Below, in pieces: positions 44,071 to 52,896 of a DNA stretch of 64,000 nt (position 1 is the stretch's first letter; every line of letters begins with the position of its first letter). The notes under the pieces are model-generated. The model was not told the origin of the DNA, made no database searches, and saw nothing but the letters and a program-made list of their open reading frames with translations. The translations under genes were made by a program, and so were the position numbers. Source of the DNA: Succiniclasticum ruminis DSM 9236 (GTDB taxonomy: Bacteria > Bacillota > Negativicutes > Acidaminococcales > Acidaminococcaceae). The stretch covers positions 157,149 through 221,148 of the forward strand of contig NZ_FONL01000001.1 in NCBI RefSeq assembly GCF_900112895.1, in the 5' to 3' direction.

Positions 44071-45057
44071 TTATAAACTGTCCTGCCTTGTGTAATATCC
44101 GCCGGTCTTATCCAGCACCTGACAGTACTCTTCCACAGCTTCTTCAATACCGGTAAAGCCGCCGTCATATCCCACCGACAGCAATGCCGTTTCATCTGCC
44201 TGAGTGTAACTCTGGTATTTCCCTTTCAGCACTTCAGGGAAGGGGACATATTCCAGTTTATCCACAGGCGCGCCAAAATGCTTCAGTACGGCTTTGGCAA
44301 CCGTATTAAAGGGATGCGCGTGTCCGGTCCCGCAATTGTAGATGCCCTTAAGTTCCGGATGGTCCCAGAAGAAGAAGTTCACTTTCACCACATCTTTTAC
44401 ATATACGAAATCACGGGTCTGTTCCCCGGGTCCGTAACCGTCGTACCCTTCAAACAGCTTTACCCTGCCTTCCTTCCTGAACTGGTTATACATCTGAAAC
44501 GCCATGGAAGCCATCTTTCCCTTATGGTTTTCCTGAGGACCGTACACATTAAAATAGCGTAATCCCACCACCTGGCTTTCCAGTCCGTCCAGATAACGGC
44601 GGATATAATTGTCCATGAACAGCTTGGAAAAAGCATACACGTTCAGCGCTTCCTCACACTCCGGTTTTTCTGTGAAACCGTGCTTACCGCTGCCGTAGGT
44701 AGAAGCAGAGGAAGCATACATGAACTGGATCTTCCGGTCTGCAGCAAAATGGAACAGATTCTTCGTATATTCAAAATTGTTTTCCATCATGTACTTGCCG
44801 TTGTACTCCATGGTATCAGAGCAGGCGCCCTCATGGAAGATAACGTCAATTTTTTCATGGTCGAATGCTCCGTCAAGGACAGCCTCGCCGAAATCAATTT
44901 TATCCATGTAATCCATAACTTTCAGGCCCTGAATATTTTTAAACTTTACCATATTGGTCAGGTTATCCACCACGAGGATATCGTCCCTGCCCCGTTCATT
45001 CAGGCCTTTTACAATATTGCTGCCGATAAACCCGGCTCCTCCGGTCACAATAATCAT
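44071..45057 (-). CDS. hldD: ADP-L-glycero-D-manno-heptose 6-epimerase
   Basis: Short-chain dehydrogenase-like epimerase converting ADP-D-glycero- to ADP-L-glycero-D-manno-heptose, 328 residues. It begins MIIVTGGAGFIGSNIVKGL (NADP-binding), has HEGACSDTMEYNG typical of HldD, the catalytic YAFSKLFMDNY (Tyr-xxx-Lys), RYFNVYGPQENHKGKMAS and FVYVKDV. The start at 45057 follows AGGCGG; an in-frame start 17 codons upstream adds a segment absent from the family. Confidence 0.95.
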   Translation of the reverse strand: MIIVTGGAGFIGSNIVKGLNERGRDDILVVDNLTNMVKFKNIQGLKVMDYMDKIDFGEAVLDGAFDHEKIDVIFHEGACSDTMEYNGKYMMENNFEYTKNLFHFAADRKIQFMYASSASTYGSGKHGFTEKPECEEALNVYAFSKLFMDNYIRRYLDGLESQVVGLRYFNVYGPQENHKGKMASMAFQMYNQFRKEGRVKLFEGYDGYGPGEQTRDFVYVKDVVKVNFFFWDHPELKGIYNCGTGHAHPFNTVAKAVLKHFGAPVDKLEYVPFPEVLKGKYQSYTQADETALLSVGYDGGFTGIEEAVEEYCQVLDKTGGYYTRQDSL

Positions 45058-45117
45058 AATTTTATCCGCCTTTCCGGGAACAACTCTGTCAGGATTTCTG
45101 AACTTCAAAACAGCGGT

Positions 45118-46599
45118 TTAAAGCTTCCCTTCCCGAACCAGACCGGCAATCTGATTTACCAGTCCCGTAGTGGAATATCCTTCCTCAAATTCAACAATCT
45201 CCACTTTTCCTGCATATTCACGTCCTGCCACCTGATCCGGACGATAGTCTCCACCCTTAACCAGGATATCGGGGCGAACCATTTTAATTAACCTGGCAGG
45301 TGTATCCTCATGAAAGATTACCACCGCGTCTACACAGGCAAGAGAAGCTAAAACACGCGCCCGGTCCAGTTCATTGACCAGCGGCCGGGGCTCACCCTTC
45401 AGACGGCGTACGGAATCATCAGAATTCAGACCCACAATCAGATGCTTGCCCAGCTTGGCCGCTTTTTCCAGATAAGATACATGGCCTACGTGTAAAATGT
45501 CAAAGCATCCATTGGTAAAGACAATTTTCTCTCCGCCTTTATGCCAGATTTGTGCAAGATCCGCAACTTCTTTCCAGGAAAGAGGCCGGAACCCGTATCC
45601 CAGTTTCCGTTCTTCATTCAGCAGATTCTGCAGCAGTTCGTCCCGGTGCACAGGATATGTGCCTACTTTGCCTACCACAATTCCGGCCGCGCGGTTCGCC
45701 ATATATACAGCCTCCGGCAGTGCAAGACCCCCGGCAACAGCAGCAATCAGGACCGCCGCTGCTGTATCCCCGGCGCCGGAAACATCAAACACTTCCAGCG
45801 CGGAAGCAGGGCAGTGAATGACCGTCCGTTTCTCTCCTACCAGCGTCATGCCTTTTTCACTGCGGGTCACTACCACATTCCGGATGCGGTAGCGCTCCCT
45901 CGCCATCTGGGCAATTTGCAGGACAGGACCGTCCTCATTGGGAACTGTCTGGCCTGCCGCTTCGCACATTTCCTTCAGATTCGGCGTAATAAAAGTGCAA
46001 CCTTCATATTTTTCCCAATGAGGTCCTTTGGGATCTACCAGCACCGGTATGCCGTGCGCGTCCGCCATACGGATTACCCACTGGCAGAATGAATCGGAGC
46101 AGACACCTTTGGCATAATCCGATATGGCAATGCCGTCCAGCCCTTTTTCTATCAAATCCAGCAGCCACTGTTTGATCCGGTCCGCCTCATCCGGATACAG
46201 ATCGCCCACCTCTTCAAAGTCAAGACGCAGCATCTGCTGCCGGGATCCCAATATGCGCATCTTTGTGACGGTGGAACGGTGACGGGATTTCACCAGGCCG
46301 CTGAAATCTATTTTCTCTTTTGTAAACAGATCTTCCAAAATTTTACGGTTATCATCATCTCCTGTGACACCGCCCACATAAACACGGCAACCCAGGTTTG
46401 CCAGATTTGCTGCTACATTAGCCGCCCCGCCAAGCACCGAGTTAATCCTCTTCACACGGTTCACCGGCACCGGAGCCTCCGGGGATATCCGCTTTACTTC
46501 ACCGTAAAAAAAACGGTCTACCATCACATCGCCGATGACTGCAATGCGCTGATCCTGTATTTTTTCCGCAACAAAAGTTGTACATTTCATGTCATTCAT
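45118..46599 (-). CDS. hldE: Bifunctional heptose 7-phosphate kinase/heptose 1-phosphate adenylyltransferase
   Basis: A fusion of two steps of ADP-heptose synthesis. The N-terminal ribokinase-family domain (about 1-320) shows IGDVMVDRFFYGEVKRISPE, GGAANVAANLA and the catalytic GAGDT (about 275-279). The C-terminal nucleotidyltransferase (about 355-490) has FTNGCFDILHVGH and a C-terminal STTGLVNQI. Full length (493 residues) as in enterobacterial HldE. Start chosen at ATG 46599 within an ATGAATGA junction with the gmhA stop codon; ATG 46590 is possible. Translational coupling to gmhA is likely. Confidence 0.95.
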   Translation of the reverse strand: MNDMKCTTFVAEKIQDQRIAVIGDVMVDRFFYGEVKRISPEAPVPVNRVKRINSVLGGAANVAANLANLGCRVYVGGVTGDDDNRKILEDLFTKEKIDFSGLVKSRHRSTVTKMRILGSRQQMLRLDFEEVGDLYPDEADRIKQWLLDLIEKGLDGIAISDYAKGVCSDSFCQWVIRMADAHGIPVLVDPKGPHWEKYEGCTFITPNLKEMCEAAGQTVPNEDGPVLQIAQMARERYRIRNVVVTRSEKGMTLVGEKRTVIHCPASALEVFDVSGAGDTAAAVLIAAVAGGLALPEAVYMANRAAGIVVGKVGTYPVHRDELLQNLLNEERKLGYGFRPLSWKEVADLAQIWHKGGEKIVFTNGCFDILHVGHVSYLEKAAKLGKHLIVGLNSDDSVRRLKGEPRPLVNELDRARVLASLACVDAVVIFHEDTPARLIKMVRPDILVKGGDYRPDQVAGREYAGKVEIVEFEEGYSTTGLVNQIAGLVREGKL

Positions 46600-47155
46600 G
46601 ATCCACCAGCTCACATAAAATATGTCCTAACAGGATATGCATCTCCTGCGCGCGGGCCGTCTCCCTGGCCGGAACCGCCAGACAGATATCCGCGACATCC
46701 GTCATTTTACCGCCGCCTTCTGCCGTCATACCGATACAGATAATACCCTTTGTCTTCGCTTCTTCCATGGCCAGCAAAACATTTTTGCTGTTTCCGGAAG
46801 TGGAAATGCCGATCAGCACATCCCCCCGTTCGCCTAAAGCCTGCACCTGACGGGCAAAGACAGTCTCATACCCATAGTCGTTGGCTACCGACGTAAGTAT
46901 AGAAGTATCAACAGTCAAAGCGATTGCAGGAAGCCCCTTTCTCTCTTTTTGGAAACGGCCTACAAATTCTGCAGCCAGGTGCTGGCTGTCTGCTGCGCTG
47001 CCACCGTTGCCGCAGAACAAAACTTTATGTCCCCCTGACAGCGCTTTTGTAACGCATTCAGCACACATTTTCAGTTTTTGGGGCAAATCCGAAGCCTGTA
47101 TCTTTTGCAATACTTCCAAATGATCCGCTAAACGCTGTTCAATAATCCGGTTCAC
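46592..47155 (-). CDS. gmhA: Phosphoheptose isomerase
   Basis: Sedoheptulose 7-phosphate isomerase, first committed step towards ADP-heptose, 187 residues. The SIS-domain motifs LFCGNGGSAADSQHLAAEFVGRF, SGNSKNVL and the metal-binding C-terminal QEMHILLGHILCELVD identify GmhA rather than a generic SIS protein. It is 54 bp downstream of lptD, so LPS core synthesis and LPS export appear to be cotranscribed. Confidence 0.95.
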   Translation of the reverse strand: MNRIIEQRLADHLEVLQKIQASDLPQKLKMCAECVTKALSGGHKVLFCGNGGSAADSQHLAAEFVGRFQKERKGLPAIALTVDTSILTSVANDYGYETVFARQVQALGERGDVLIGISTSGNSKNVLLAMEEAKTKGIICIGMTAEGGGKMTDVADICLAVPARETARAQEMHILLGHILCELVDHE

Positions 47156-47209
47156 AGACCCTCCATCTTCTCACGCTTCATAATTTGAAAAACAAATAAC
47201 ATTTTTGCA

Positions 47210-49339
47210 TTACCAGTTCAGAAGCTCAAATTTAACCGTCCATTCATTCTTTCTGCTGTAATGCTTTCTCTGATACGAAACAGAAAGCACTTCGCAACAG
47301 AAACGATGATTCCACGAAACGGTAGTCGAATAATTTCCCTGGGTTGCCAGACTGCTGTCCTGCGTACCCCTGTCCATATTCCGGTGGTTAACGACCGTAA
47401 ATGAATTATGCTTATCCGGTTTCCAGGAAACCCCTATACTCCAGTCTTTTGCATAATTTGGCTGCCCCTTGCTGAAAACTCTGCTGGTTTTGTGTTCATG
47501 ATGATAGGTTGTCCAGATGTTCCATTTATCTGAGAAACGATACCCTACTGTTCCATGAAGAATATTCGTACTCAAATTGTTGCCGTATCGTCTGTTTACT
47601 CTGTTTACCCTTTTACTAAAGTTGCCATAACTCTCCCTGCCCCACCTGCGTCCTACCATCAGGTCCATGTACAGTTTCTTTCCGCCCAGCGGATAAAAAC
47701 GGTCGTGGCGCAGATAAACCGCCTTATCCGTGTGCCAGCTTTCCCAGTCGCGGTGTGTATACTTCCATAATCCGTGCGTAATATATCCGTCAACTGACAA
47801 AGGCAATCCTTTCGCAATACGGTGCGGCTTCAGGTACAGCCCCCAGTCTATCTTTTTCCGGAGCCATATCCCCTCGTCTATCAGATCATTATCCGAATCA
47901 TATATATAACCGCTGTTCACACGCACATAAAAATCCTTTTCATCATGACGGATGCCGTAAAACGGTTTGTATTTGGATTTCGAATAGTAAATCTGTTCCA
48001 TATAAAAGGTTGTCGGATTTTTCAACAATGGATTGCCGATCGGCCGGCTGTACTCCAGGGAAGCATACCAGCCTCTTTCATCGTCCCAGCCTACGTGCGG
48101 GCTGATCTGACTCGCTTTCTTCTGGAGATCATTAATCCATACATCACGGGAATAAATATGTTTTCCCTTGACAAACACCTGCACTTTTCGTGCAATAATA
48201 CGGTCGTTCGGAATGATGGTAATCGTTTTTGCCTTGACAGAAAGGCAAGGGGGATGTTTTACCGCCGGACACCGGGTAGTCATCCCGCCCTGATCTATAA
48301 TCATCATCCCATTTTCGATTATTCCGTGAGGCGCCTCGTAATAATCAAATTTCCTGCTGCTGCCAGCTGACCTGGAAGCGCCTTTTATATGGAGAAGTTC
48401 TCCTGTTTCCTTATTGTAATTGTAATGAGCCCAACGGGAATATACTGTATTCGTCGGTTCCTGTACTGTCCCGCCTTCCAACAGCCATATATCCCCTGTT
48501 TTTTCATTGCCGACAGCTTTGGAAGAATACATCTTCGTAGCGCCCTGTTCAAGGGTAACGTTTCCCTCAATAATGAAGTCTCCGCTTTCACTGGAATACC
48601 GGGCGTCATTTCCTTTAATGATCAGAGGTAACTTTTGGGCACCCTTTTTATCTCCGTTCTTTTTGCCTTTTTTATAAGACGAAATCGGCTTACTTTCATT
48701 TCCGGCTAAAGATGCCATAGCTCCCGTCCTCTTAACTTTGCTGCCGGAAGCGGATAAACCGGGTTCCCCGGTGTTTTTTAACCCCGGGGACTCTAACTCC
48801 GTATTACGATTTTGCTGCAAATCATTCTTTACATTTCCCGGTTCAGAAAAAGATTTAATCTGCCTGCGCGCCTGATACTCATATCCCGGATACTCTTTAT
48901 CCAGGGCGGGTTCAAAATTATCGTCTGTTTCTGATAATACTTCTTCAGCCTGCCGGTCTGCTTTTTCCAGCACAGCTTTCTTGGCAGCGTCAACCACGTC
49001 CGGTTCCGGTTCTTTTCTATTTTTTGCTTCATTTACCGTGGCAACATCCGGCTCATGGACAGCAGGTACTTCGCTCCCGGCAGCCTTTTGACCGGAAACA
49101 TCTATTTTTGAAACAACCCTTTCTGTCAACTGTCCGGCAATCCGTGCAAAATCCTCACTGTCATCAGCAGATTCTGCTTTTGGTTGATCATTCACGATCG
49201 GACCATACGACTGTTCCAGCGGCGATTTATATTTATCGTAAGAATCATTTCCGTCAGACATCAGTTCATTGTCTGCATAGCCAGAAACTGAGAACATCAT
49301 ACTGGCAAGTAACACCGATGCCATTATCTGTTTTTTCAT
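47210..49339 (-). CDS. lptD: LPS-assembly outer-membrane protein, LptD-like
   Basis: A 709-residue exported protein: signal peptide (MKKQIMASVLLASMMFSVSG), a roughly 220-residue Glu/Lys/Ser-rich region of low complexity, an OstA/LptA-like beta-jellyroll (about 235-330: GNDARYSSESGDFIIEGNV), and a C-terminal beta barrel with alternating aromatic strands ending in a Trp. LptD inserts LPS into the outer leaflet. A Cys pair follows the jellyroll (CPAVKHPPC), and a vicinal CC lies 27 residues before the C-terminus in FCCEVLSVSYQRKHY, which lines up with the disulfide-forming Cys724-Cys725 and following strand of E. coli LptD. Start at 49339, 5 nt after GGAGG. First gene of the LPS core operon. Confidence 0.82.
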   Translation of the reverse strand: MKKQIMASVLLASMMFSVSGYADNELMSDGNDSYDKYKSPLEQSYGPIVNDQPKAESADDSEDFARIAGQLTERVVSKIDVSGQKAAGSEVPAVHEPDVATVNEAKNRKEPEPDVVDAAKKAVLEKADRQAEEVLSETDDNFEPALDKEYPGYEYQARRQIKSFSEPGNVKNDLQQNRNTELESPGLKNTGEPGLSASGSKVKRTGAMASLAGNESKPISSYKKGKKNGDKKGAQKLPLIIKGNDARYSSESGDFIIEGNVTLEQGATKMYSSKAVGNEKTGDIWLLEGGTVQEPTNTVYSRWAHYNYNKETGELLHIKGASRSAGSSRKFDYYEAPHGIIENGMMIIDQGGMTTRCPAVKHPPCLSVKAKTITIIPNDRIIARKVQVFVKGKHIYSRDVWINDLQKKASQISPHVGWDDERGWYASLEYSRPIGNPLLKNPTTFYMEQIYYSKSKYKPFYGIRHDEKDFYVRVNSGYIYDSDNDLIDEGIWLRKKIDWGLYLKPHRIAKGLPLSVDGYITHGLWKYTHRDWESWHTDKAVYLRHDRFYPLGGKKLYMDLMVGRRWGRESYGNFSKRVNRVNRRYGNNLSTNILHGTVGYRFSDKWNIWTTYHHEHKTSRVFSKGQPNYAKDWSIGVSWKPDKHNSFTVVNHRNMDRGTQDSSLATQGNYSTTVSWNHRFCCEVLSVSYQRKHYSRKNEWTVKFELLNW

Positions 49340-49374
49340 GGAATCCTCCACATGTCAATAAATATCCATTAGAC

Positions 49375-49383
49375 ATTATAACA
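49375..49383 (-). promoter_or_regulatory. Extended -10 promoter of the lptD-gmhA operon
   Basis: TGTTATAAT on the minus strand (TATAAT at 49375-49380), about 35 bp before lptD, just past the terminator of the upstream gene. Confidence 0.45.
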
Positions 49384-49390
49384 TAAAATT

Positions 49391-49429
49391 GCAAAAAAAA
49401 ATACCAGCGTAACTTTTACGCTGGTATTT
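49391..49429 (-). terminator. Terminator of the repeat-protein gene
   Basis: Perfect 14-bp stem AAATACCAGCGTAA/TTACGCTGGTATTT (49399-49429) with a 3-base loop and a following run of T on the minus strand, 92 bp after the stop codon. Confidence 0.9.
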
Positions 49430-49520
49430 CACATCATATTTCTAAAAACAGGCAAAGTACAGGCAGTCAAAGAACCCTTTCCTGAACTATGCAGTTAAGA
49501 ACAGACGGTTCATTCGCGCA

Positions 49521-50468
49521 TCAGCCTTCAGATCCTGCGGCAGACGCCTCCTGATATACGATGCCGCTGATCTTCTGATCTTCCACAACCTGCACATAGG
49601 TAAGAGAACCCGCTTCAATTGTTTTGGATTTACCGGTAACAAAAGCGCCGCCAACAGCGCCAATCGGTCCTAATACAACCATGCCGCCAATGGAGGCTCC
49701 GGCGGCGCCAATAGCAGTTTTCGCTTCCTGCTGCGCCAACTTGCCAATATAAATGGGAACATGGCTTCCGTCAACTGCGAATACATGGCTGAATTTTACA
49801 TCAATGCGGGCATCCCGGCCAAAGCTGCGGGGCTGTACTACCTTTGCAACTTCACCTACACCCTCAGCGCCCTTGGACAGTACCAGCACATCATTCACGT
49901 ACAGATTATCCGCGACGCGGAATTTGACCGGGTCGCCAGGCTGGGCAGTCTTGCTGCTTAAGGGAGAGGTAAACTCAATTTTAACCAGGGAATCTTTCGG
50001 CAATACCACCGCTTCTACCGGAACCTTGCCGCCGGCATACGTAGTTTCCACCAGACGGTCCAGGCGCTGGTTCAGGGAACCGCCCTGAATCTGTCCGAAC
50101 AGGGTATTTTCCAGCTCTTCAATCCGGGTTTTTGCCGGCCCGGCAGTCACCCTGGCATTCAGACGGCTGTCGGCGCCGTTCAGTTTCTGCAAAAAGCTTC
50201 CGTTTCCGCCGTTTGTACCGCAGATATATTCATAGGTGCTCTGGATGCGGTCCAGAATATTACGGCCGGAATCCGGTGCGCCGTAAATATCGTCTTCCAG
50301 GCTTTCCATACGTTCCATCATGGAACTGCTCTGATGGGTCCCGTACAGTGCGGTCTCAATGGCGTCCAGCTGTTCTGACGCAACCGGCGCAGGACCCTCC
50401 GCAAAGGCAAAAGAGGTCAGTCCCAGGCATAAAGCCAGACCGACGATCAAAGAAACTAATTTTTTCAT
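49521..50468 (-). CDS. Exported repeat protein with glycine-zipper segment
   Basis: I do not recognise this 315-residue protein as a named family. It has a signal peptide (MKKLVSLIVGLALCLGLTSFAFA). Residues about 38-146 contain roughly five copies of a 20-21-residue unit centred on a hydrophobic-Tyr/Cys/Phe-Gly (LYG 41, IYG 61, ICG 82, LFG 123, YAG 144) followed by Ser, Arg/Lys and Leu-Glu at regular distances. A beta-rich domain follows (about 155-245). Next comes a Gly/Ala-rich segment (about 250-275, IGAAGASIGGMVVLGPIGAVGG) of the glycine-zipper type that can insert in or pack against membranes. The leader carries a hairpin. Outer-membrane or periplasmic location is likely. Start 10 nt after CGGAGGG. 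Confidence 0.65.
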   Translation of the reverse strand: MKKLVSLIVGLALCLGLTSFAFAEGPAPVASEQLDAIETALYGTHQSSSMMERMESLEDDIYGAPDSGRNILDRIQSTYEYICGTNGGNGSFLQKLNGADSRLNARVTAGPAKTRIEELENTLFGQIQGGSLNQRLDRLVETTYAGGKVPVEAVVLPKDSLVKIEFTSPLSSKTAQPGDPVKFRVADNLYVNDVLVLSKGAEGVGEVAKVVQPRSFGRDARIDVKFSHVFAVDGSHVPIYIGKLAQQEAKTAIGAAGASIGGMVVLGPIGAVGGAFVTGKSKTIEAGSLTYVQVVEDQKISGIVYQEASAAGSEG

Positions 50469-50492
50469 TTGTCATCCCTCCGATAAAAATAT

Positions 50493-50555
50493 GCTATAAA
50501 CAACTATAGATAGAGTTATTATAGCTTTATTATAGCATATCTTGTAGAAAGTCAA
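50493..50555 (-). promoter_or_regulatory. Promoter region with tandem TATAAT boxes and a 33-nt hairpin
   Basis: On the minus strand TTGACT (50550-50555) is followed by TATAAT at 15 bp (50529-50534) and again 11 bp later (50518-50523), within a repeated GCTATAATAA. A near-perfect hairpin GCTATAA-AACT/AGTT-TTATAGC spans 50493-50525, overlapping the second box. It may be an operator or a 5' mRNA-stabilising structure. Confidence 0.5.
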
Positions 50556-50596
50556 CAAAAAAAATCGTATTTTTTAACATTTTTTACAGAAAAGAC

Positions 50597-50645
50597 AAAA
50601 AACCGCCTCATTTTAGACGGAGTCTGGCAAAATAAGGCGGTTTTT
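50597..50645 (-). terminator. Terminator of rng
   Basis: AAAAACCGCCT/AGGCGGTTTTT arms at either end with an inner ATTTT-AGAC/GTCT-AAAAT extension, 35 bp past the rng stop codon; T tract on the minus strand. Confidence 0.85.
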
Positions 50646-50679
50646 GTCTGCTGCAAAGGCGTAAAAACAACAAGGCCGA

Positions 50680-52089
50680 TTAACTTCCGCTGTTGTCCAG
50701 AATCATAAAGGCTTCCACATGCAGTGATACGTCTGCCTCTATGGTAATATGGCAGGACAGTTCCCGGTTCCAGTCCTTTAACAGATGCTGCTGCAGGTAC
50801 TCCGCTTCCAGCGGGTGTGTTACCACCAGTATCTCTTTCGCGCTCCCCTGTTTCTTCAACAGGCCACGGATCCGGCGTTTGATCTCCAGGGCAATGGCTT
50901 CTTTAGACTGCACCCGCCCGCTCCCACTGCACACCGGGCAATCGGAAAACAGCACCGCTTCCAGGTTCTGCCTTGATTTTTTCCGGGTGATTTCCACCAG
51001 ATTCAATACCGTAATATCCTGTATCCGGGGCCGCATCTTGTCCCCGGCGAAAGATTCTTCCAATACGGCCAGTACCTCCTGACGGTTCTCTTCGCTGTGC
51101 ATATCAATAAAATCAACTACAATGATACCGCCGATATCCCGCAGGCGCAGCTGGTGCGCAATCTCCCGGGCAGCCTGCCGGTTGATTTCCATAATGGTTT
51201 CTTCCAGATTGTTCTTTCCGCTGTAACTGCCACTGTTCACATCTATGACAGTCATGGCCTCGGTATGATCTATGACCAGGTAGCCGCCGCTGGAAAGCTC
51301 AACCCTCCGGTCCGCCAGAGAGGCCAGCGCATCTCCCAGGCCAAAACCGGAAAACACATCTTCACCGCTGTCCCACAGCTTAAGTTCTGTATCTTCTGCA
51401 TCTTTCATCCCTGCCAGCAAGGCCTGTATCCGCTGGAAGGCTTCCGGATTATCCACCACGATTTCTTTTACATCCCTCGTAAAATAATCCCGAACCATGC
51501 GCACTGACAAATCCAGTTCCCTGTGCAGGAAAGCCGGAGCTTTTACCCGCTTTGCCCTGGCTTCCACAACATTCCATTCCGCAAGCAGATTGCTGATATC
51601 CGCTTCCAAAACTTCTGCCGTAACGCCTTCTGCCTCCGTACGCAGTACAATCCCCATGCCTGAAGGTCTTAATTTCTCCGCGAGCCTCCGCAGTCTGGTT
51701 CTTTCTTCTTCACCCGTTATCTTCCGGGAGATTCCGATATTATCTGAGAACGGGAATAACACGGCATAGTGCCCCGGAAACGTGATTTCCCGGCTGGCCG
51801 TCGGGCCCTTTGTTCCCCTGGGGTCCTTGGTAATCTGAATCATAACGGAAGCGCCCTCTGTCAGGTCCTGGGAATCGCCCAGATACAAAAATGCGTTCTG
51901 ATCCAGCCCGATATCGATAAACGCGGCCTGTATTCCCCGCACAATATTGCTGACCCGGCCCAGAAAAATACTGCCTACCAAGTGGGCAGACATGGCCCGT
52001 TCAACCATAAACTCCTGCAATATTCCATTATTCACCAGTCCCATCCGGACTTCCTCCGGGGTACTGCTGATGATGATCTGCTGCGGCAT
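50680..52089 (-). CDS. rng: Ribonuclease G (RNase E/G family)
   Basis: Endoribonuclease for rRNA and mRNA processing, 469 residues. It has an S1 domain (about 36-100, GSIFLGRVSNIVRGIQAAFIDIG), the 5' sensor/RNase H-like region, and the DNase I-like catalytic part with metal-binding Asp283 (VIDVNSGSYSGK) and Asp326 (GGIIVVDFIDM). The Zn-link CPVC is at about 384-387. It lacks the long C-terminal scaffold of RNase E, so the G form is the better name. It ends the radC-mre-rod cluster, a placement seen in many bacteria, and terminates at a strong hairpin. Confidence 0.93.
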   Translation of the reverse strand: MPQQIIISSTPEEVRMGLVNNGILQEFMVERAMSAHLVGSIFLGRVSNIVRGIQAAFIDIGLDQNAFLYLGDSQDLTEGASVMIQITKDPRGTKGPTASREITFPGHYAVLFPFSDNIGISRKITGEEERTRLRRLAEKLRPSGMGIVLRTEAEGVTAEVLEADISNLLAEWNVVEARAKRVKAPAFLHRELDLSVRMVRDYFTRDVKEIVVDNPEAFQRIQALLAGMKDAEDTELKLWDSGEDVFSGFGLGDALASLADRRVELSSGGYLVIDHTEAMTVIDVNSGSYSGKNNLEETIMEINRQAAREIAHQLRLRDIGGIIVVDFIDMHSEENRQEVLAVLEESFAGDKMRPRIQDITVLNLVEITRKKSRQNLEAVLFSDCPVCSGSGRVQSKEAIALEIKRRIRGLLKKQGSAKEILVVTHPLEAEYLQQHLLKDWNRELSCHITIEADVSLHVEAFMILDNSGS

Positions 52090-52150
52090 TGGTCTCCCCT
52101 CCTTGTCTGTCTTTTCGTCTGATATAGCACGGAACCGTAACTTCCATTAC

Positions 52151-52186
52151 ACCGGCAACACAAATTTTCCGTCTGTGCCTTCCGGT
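52151..52186 (-). other. Hairpin in the rng leader
   Basis: ACCGG-N-CACA pairs with TGTG-N-CCGGT around an A/T-rich loop, between the preceding gene and rng. RNase E mRNA in enterobacteria is autoregulated through leader hairpins; a similar role here is only a guess. Confidence 0.3.
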
Positions 52187-52191
52187 TAATA

Positions 52192-52896
52192 TTATCCCTG
52201 CTCAAATAACGTGTCCAACATGGGCCATTTATTTCCCATCTCATCCACCCGGTACAGATCCATCCGTTCAATATCCGCCTTTTCCACAGGCAGCTGCAAA
52301 CCATACTGTTCATTCAGTGTATTGAGCAGATCCACTGCTTTCATGCTGCCGTCATGGGTGATGCGGCAATGGAAATGCAACTCTGTTTCCTTTTCCCGCT
52401 GTACCGCCGACAACTCGGATATATAAAACTTCACATCAATTCGCTTGACTTTTTCTTTGGCTTTGGGAGCCTGTTTTTCAAAAAACACGGTTTCAGCCCG
52501 GTTAAATGCCTCAACCGCCGGTGCAATATTGCCTGTCCAGGGAAGCGTCACCCTGTACTCCGCGCCCCCAGCCACACTCATGAGAGCAGGTGCACTGTTA
52601 TCCACCGCGTCCACTGCCAACACCCGGATGCCCCGGGGCAGCGCTTTCTGCAACGCTTCTGCCGCTTCCAGCGGATGAACCGGTTCCGTCAGTTCCAGTT
52701 CCACAAATTCCGCATAGCTGACTACCCCCACGCCTAACGCAGACGCCAGAGAGTATTTCATATGAGGATTAAAACCCTGCGAATAGGCTGCCGGTAATTT
52801 GGCCCGCCGTATAGCCCGGCCAATGGTGCGTACGTACTCCAGGTGGGAAATGAAACGGATCTCTTTCTCCTTGGTAATTTGGAATCGCAGCTTCAT
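52192..52896 (-). CDS. Radical-SAM-associated protein, TIGR03936/DUF2344 family
   Basis: A 234-residue soluble protein that starts with the family hallmark KLRFQITKEKEIRFISHLEYVRTIGRAIRRAKLP followed by FNPHMKYSLASALGVGV (quoted motifs: RFISHLE, AYSQGFNPH). In many Firmicutes it is encoded next to, or fused to, the radical SAM protein found directly upstream here, and the two overlap by 4 bp (ATGA), pointing to a functional pair. The biochemical role is not established; the linkage with RNase G suggests RNA or ribosome-related modification, as inference. Confidence 0.85.
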   Translation of the reverse strand: MKLRFQITKEKEIRFISHLEYVRTIGRAIRRAKLPAAYSQGFNPHMKYSLASALGVGVVSYAEFVELELTEPVHPLEAAEALQKALPRGIRVLAVDAVDNSAPALMSVAGGAEYRVTLPWTGNIAPAVEAFNRAETVFFEKQAPKAKEKVKRIDVKFYISELSAVQREKETELHFHCRITHDGSMKAVDLLNTLNEQYGLQLPVEKADIERMDLYRVDEMGNKWPMLDTLFEQG

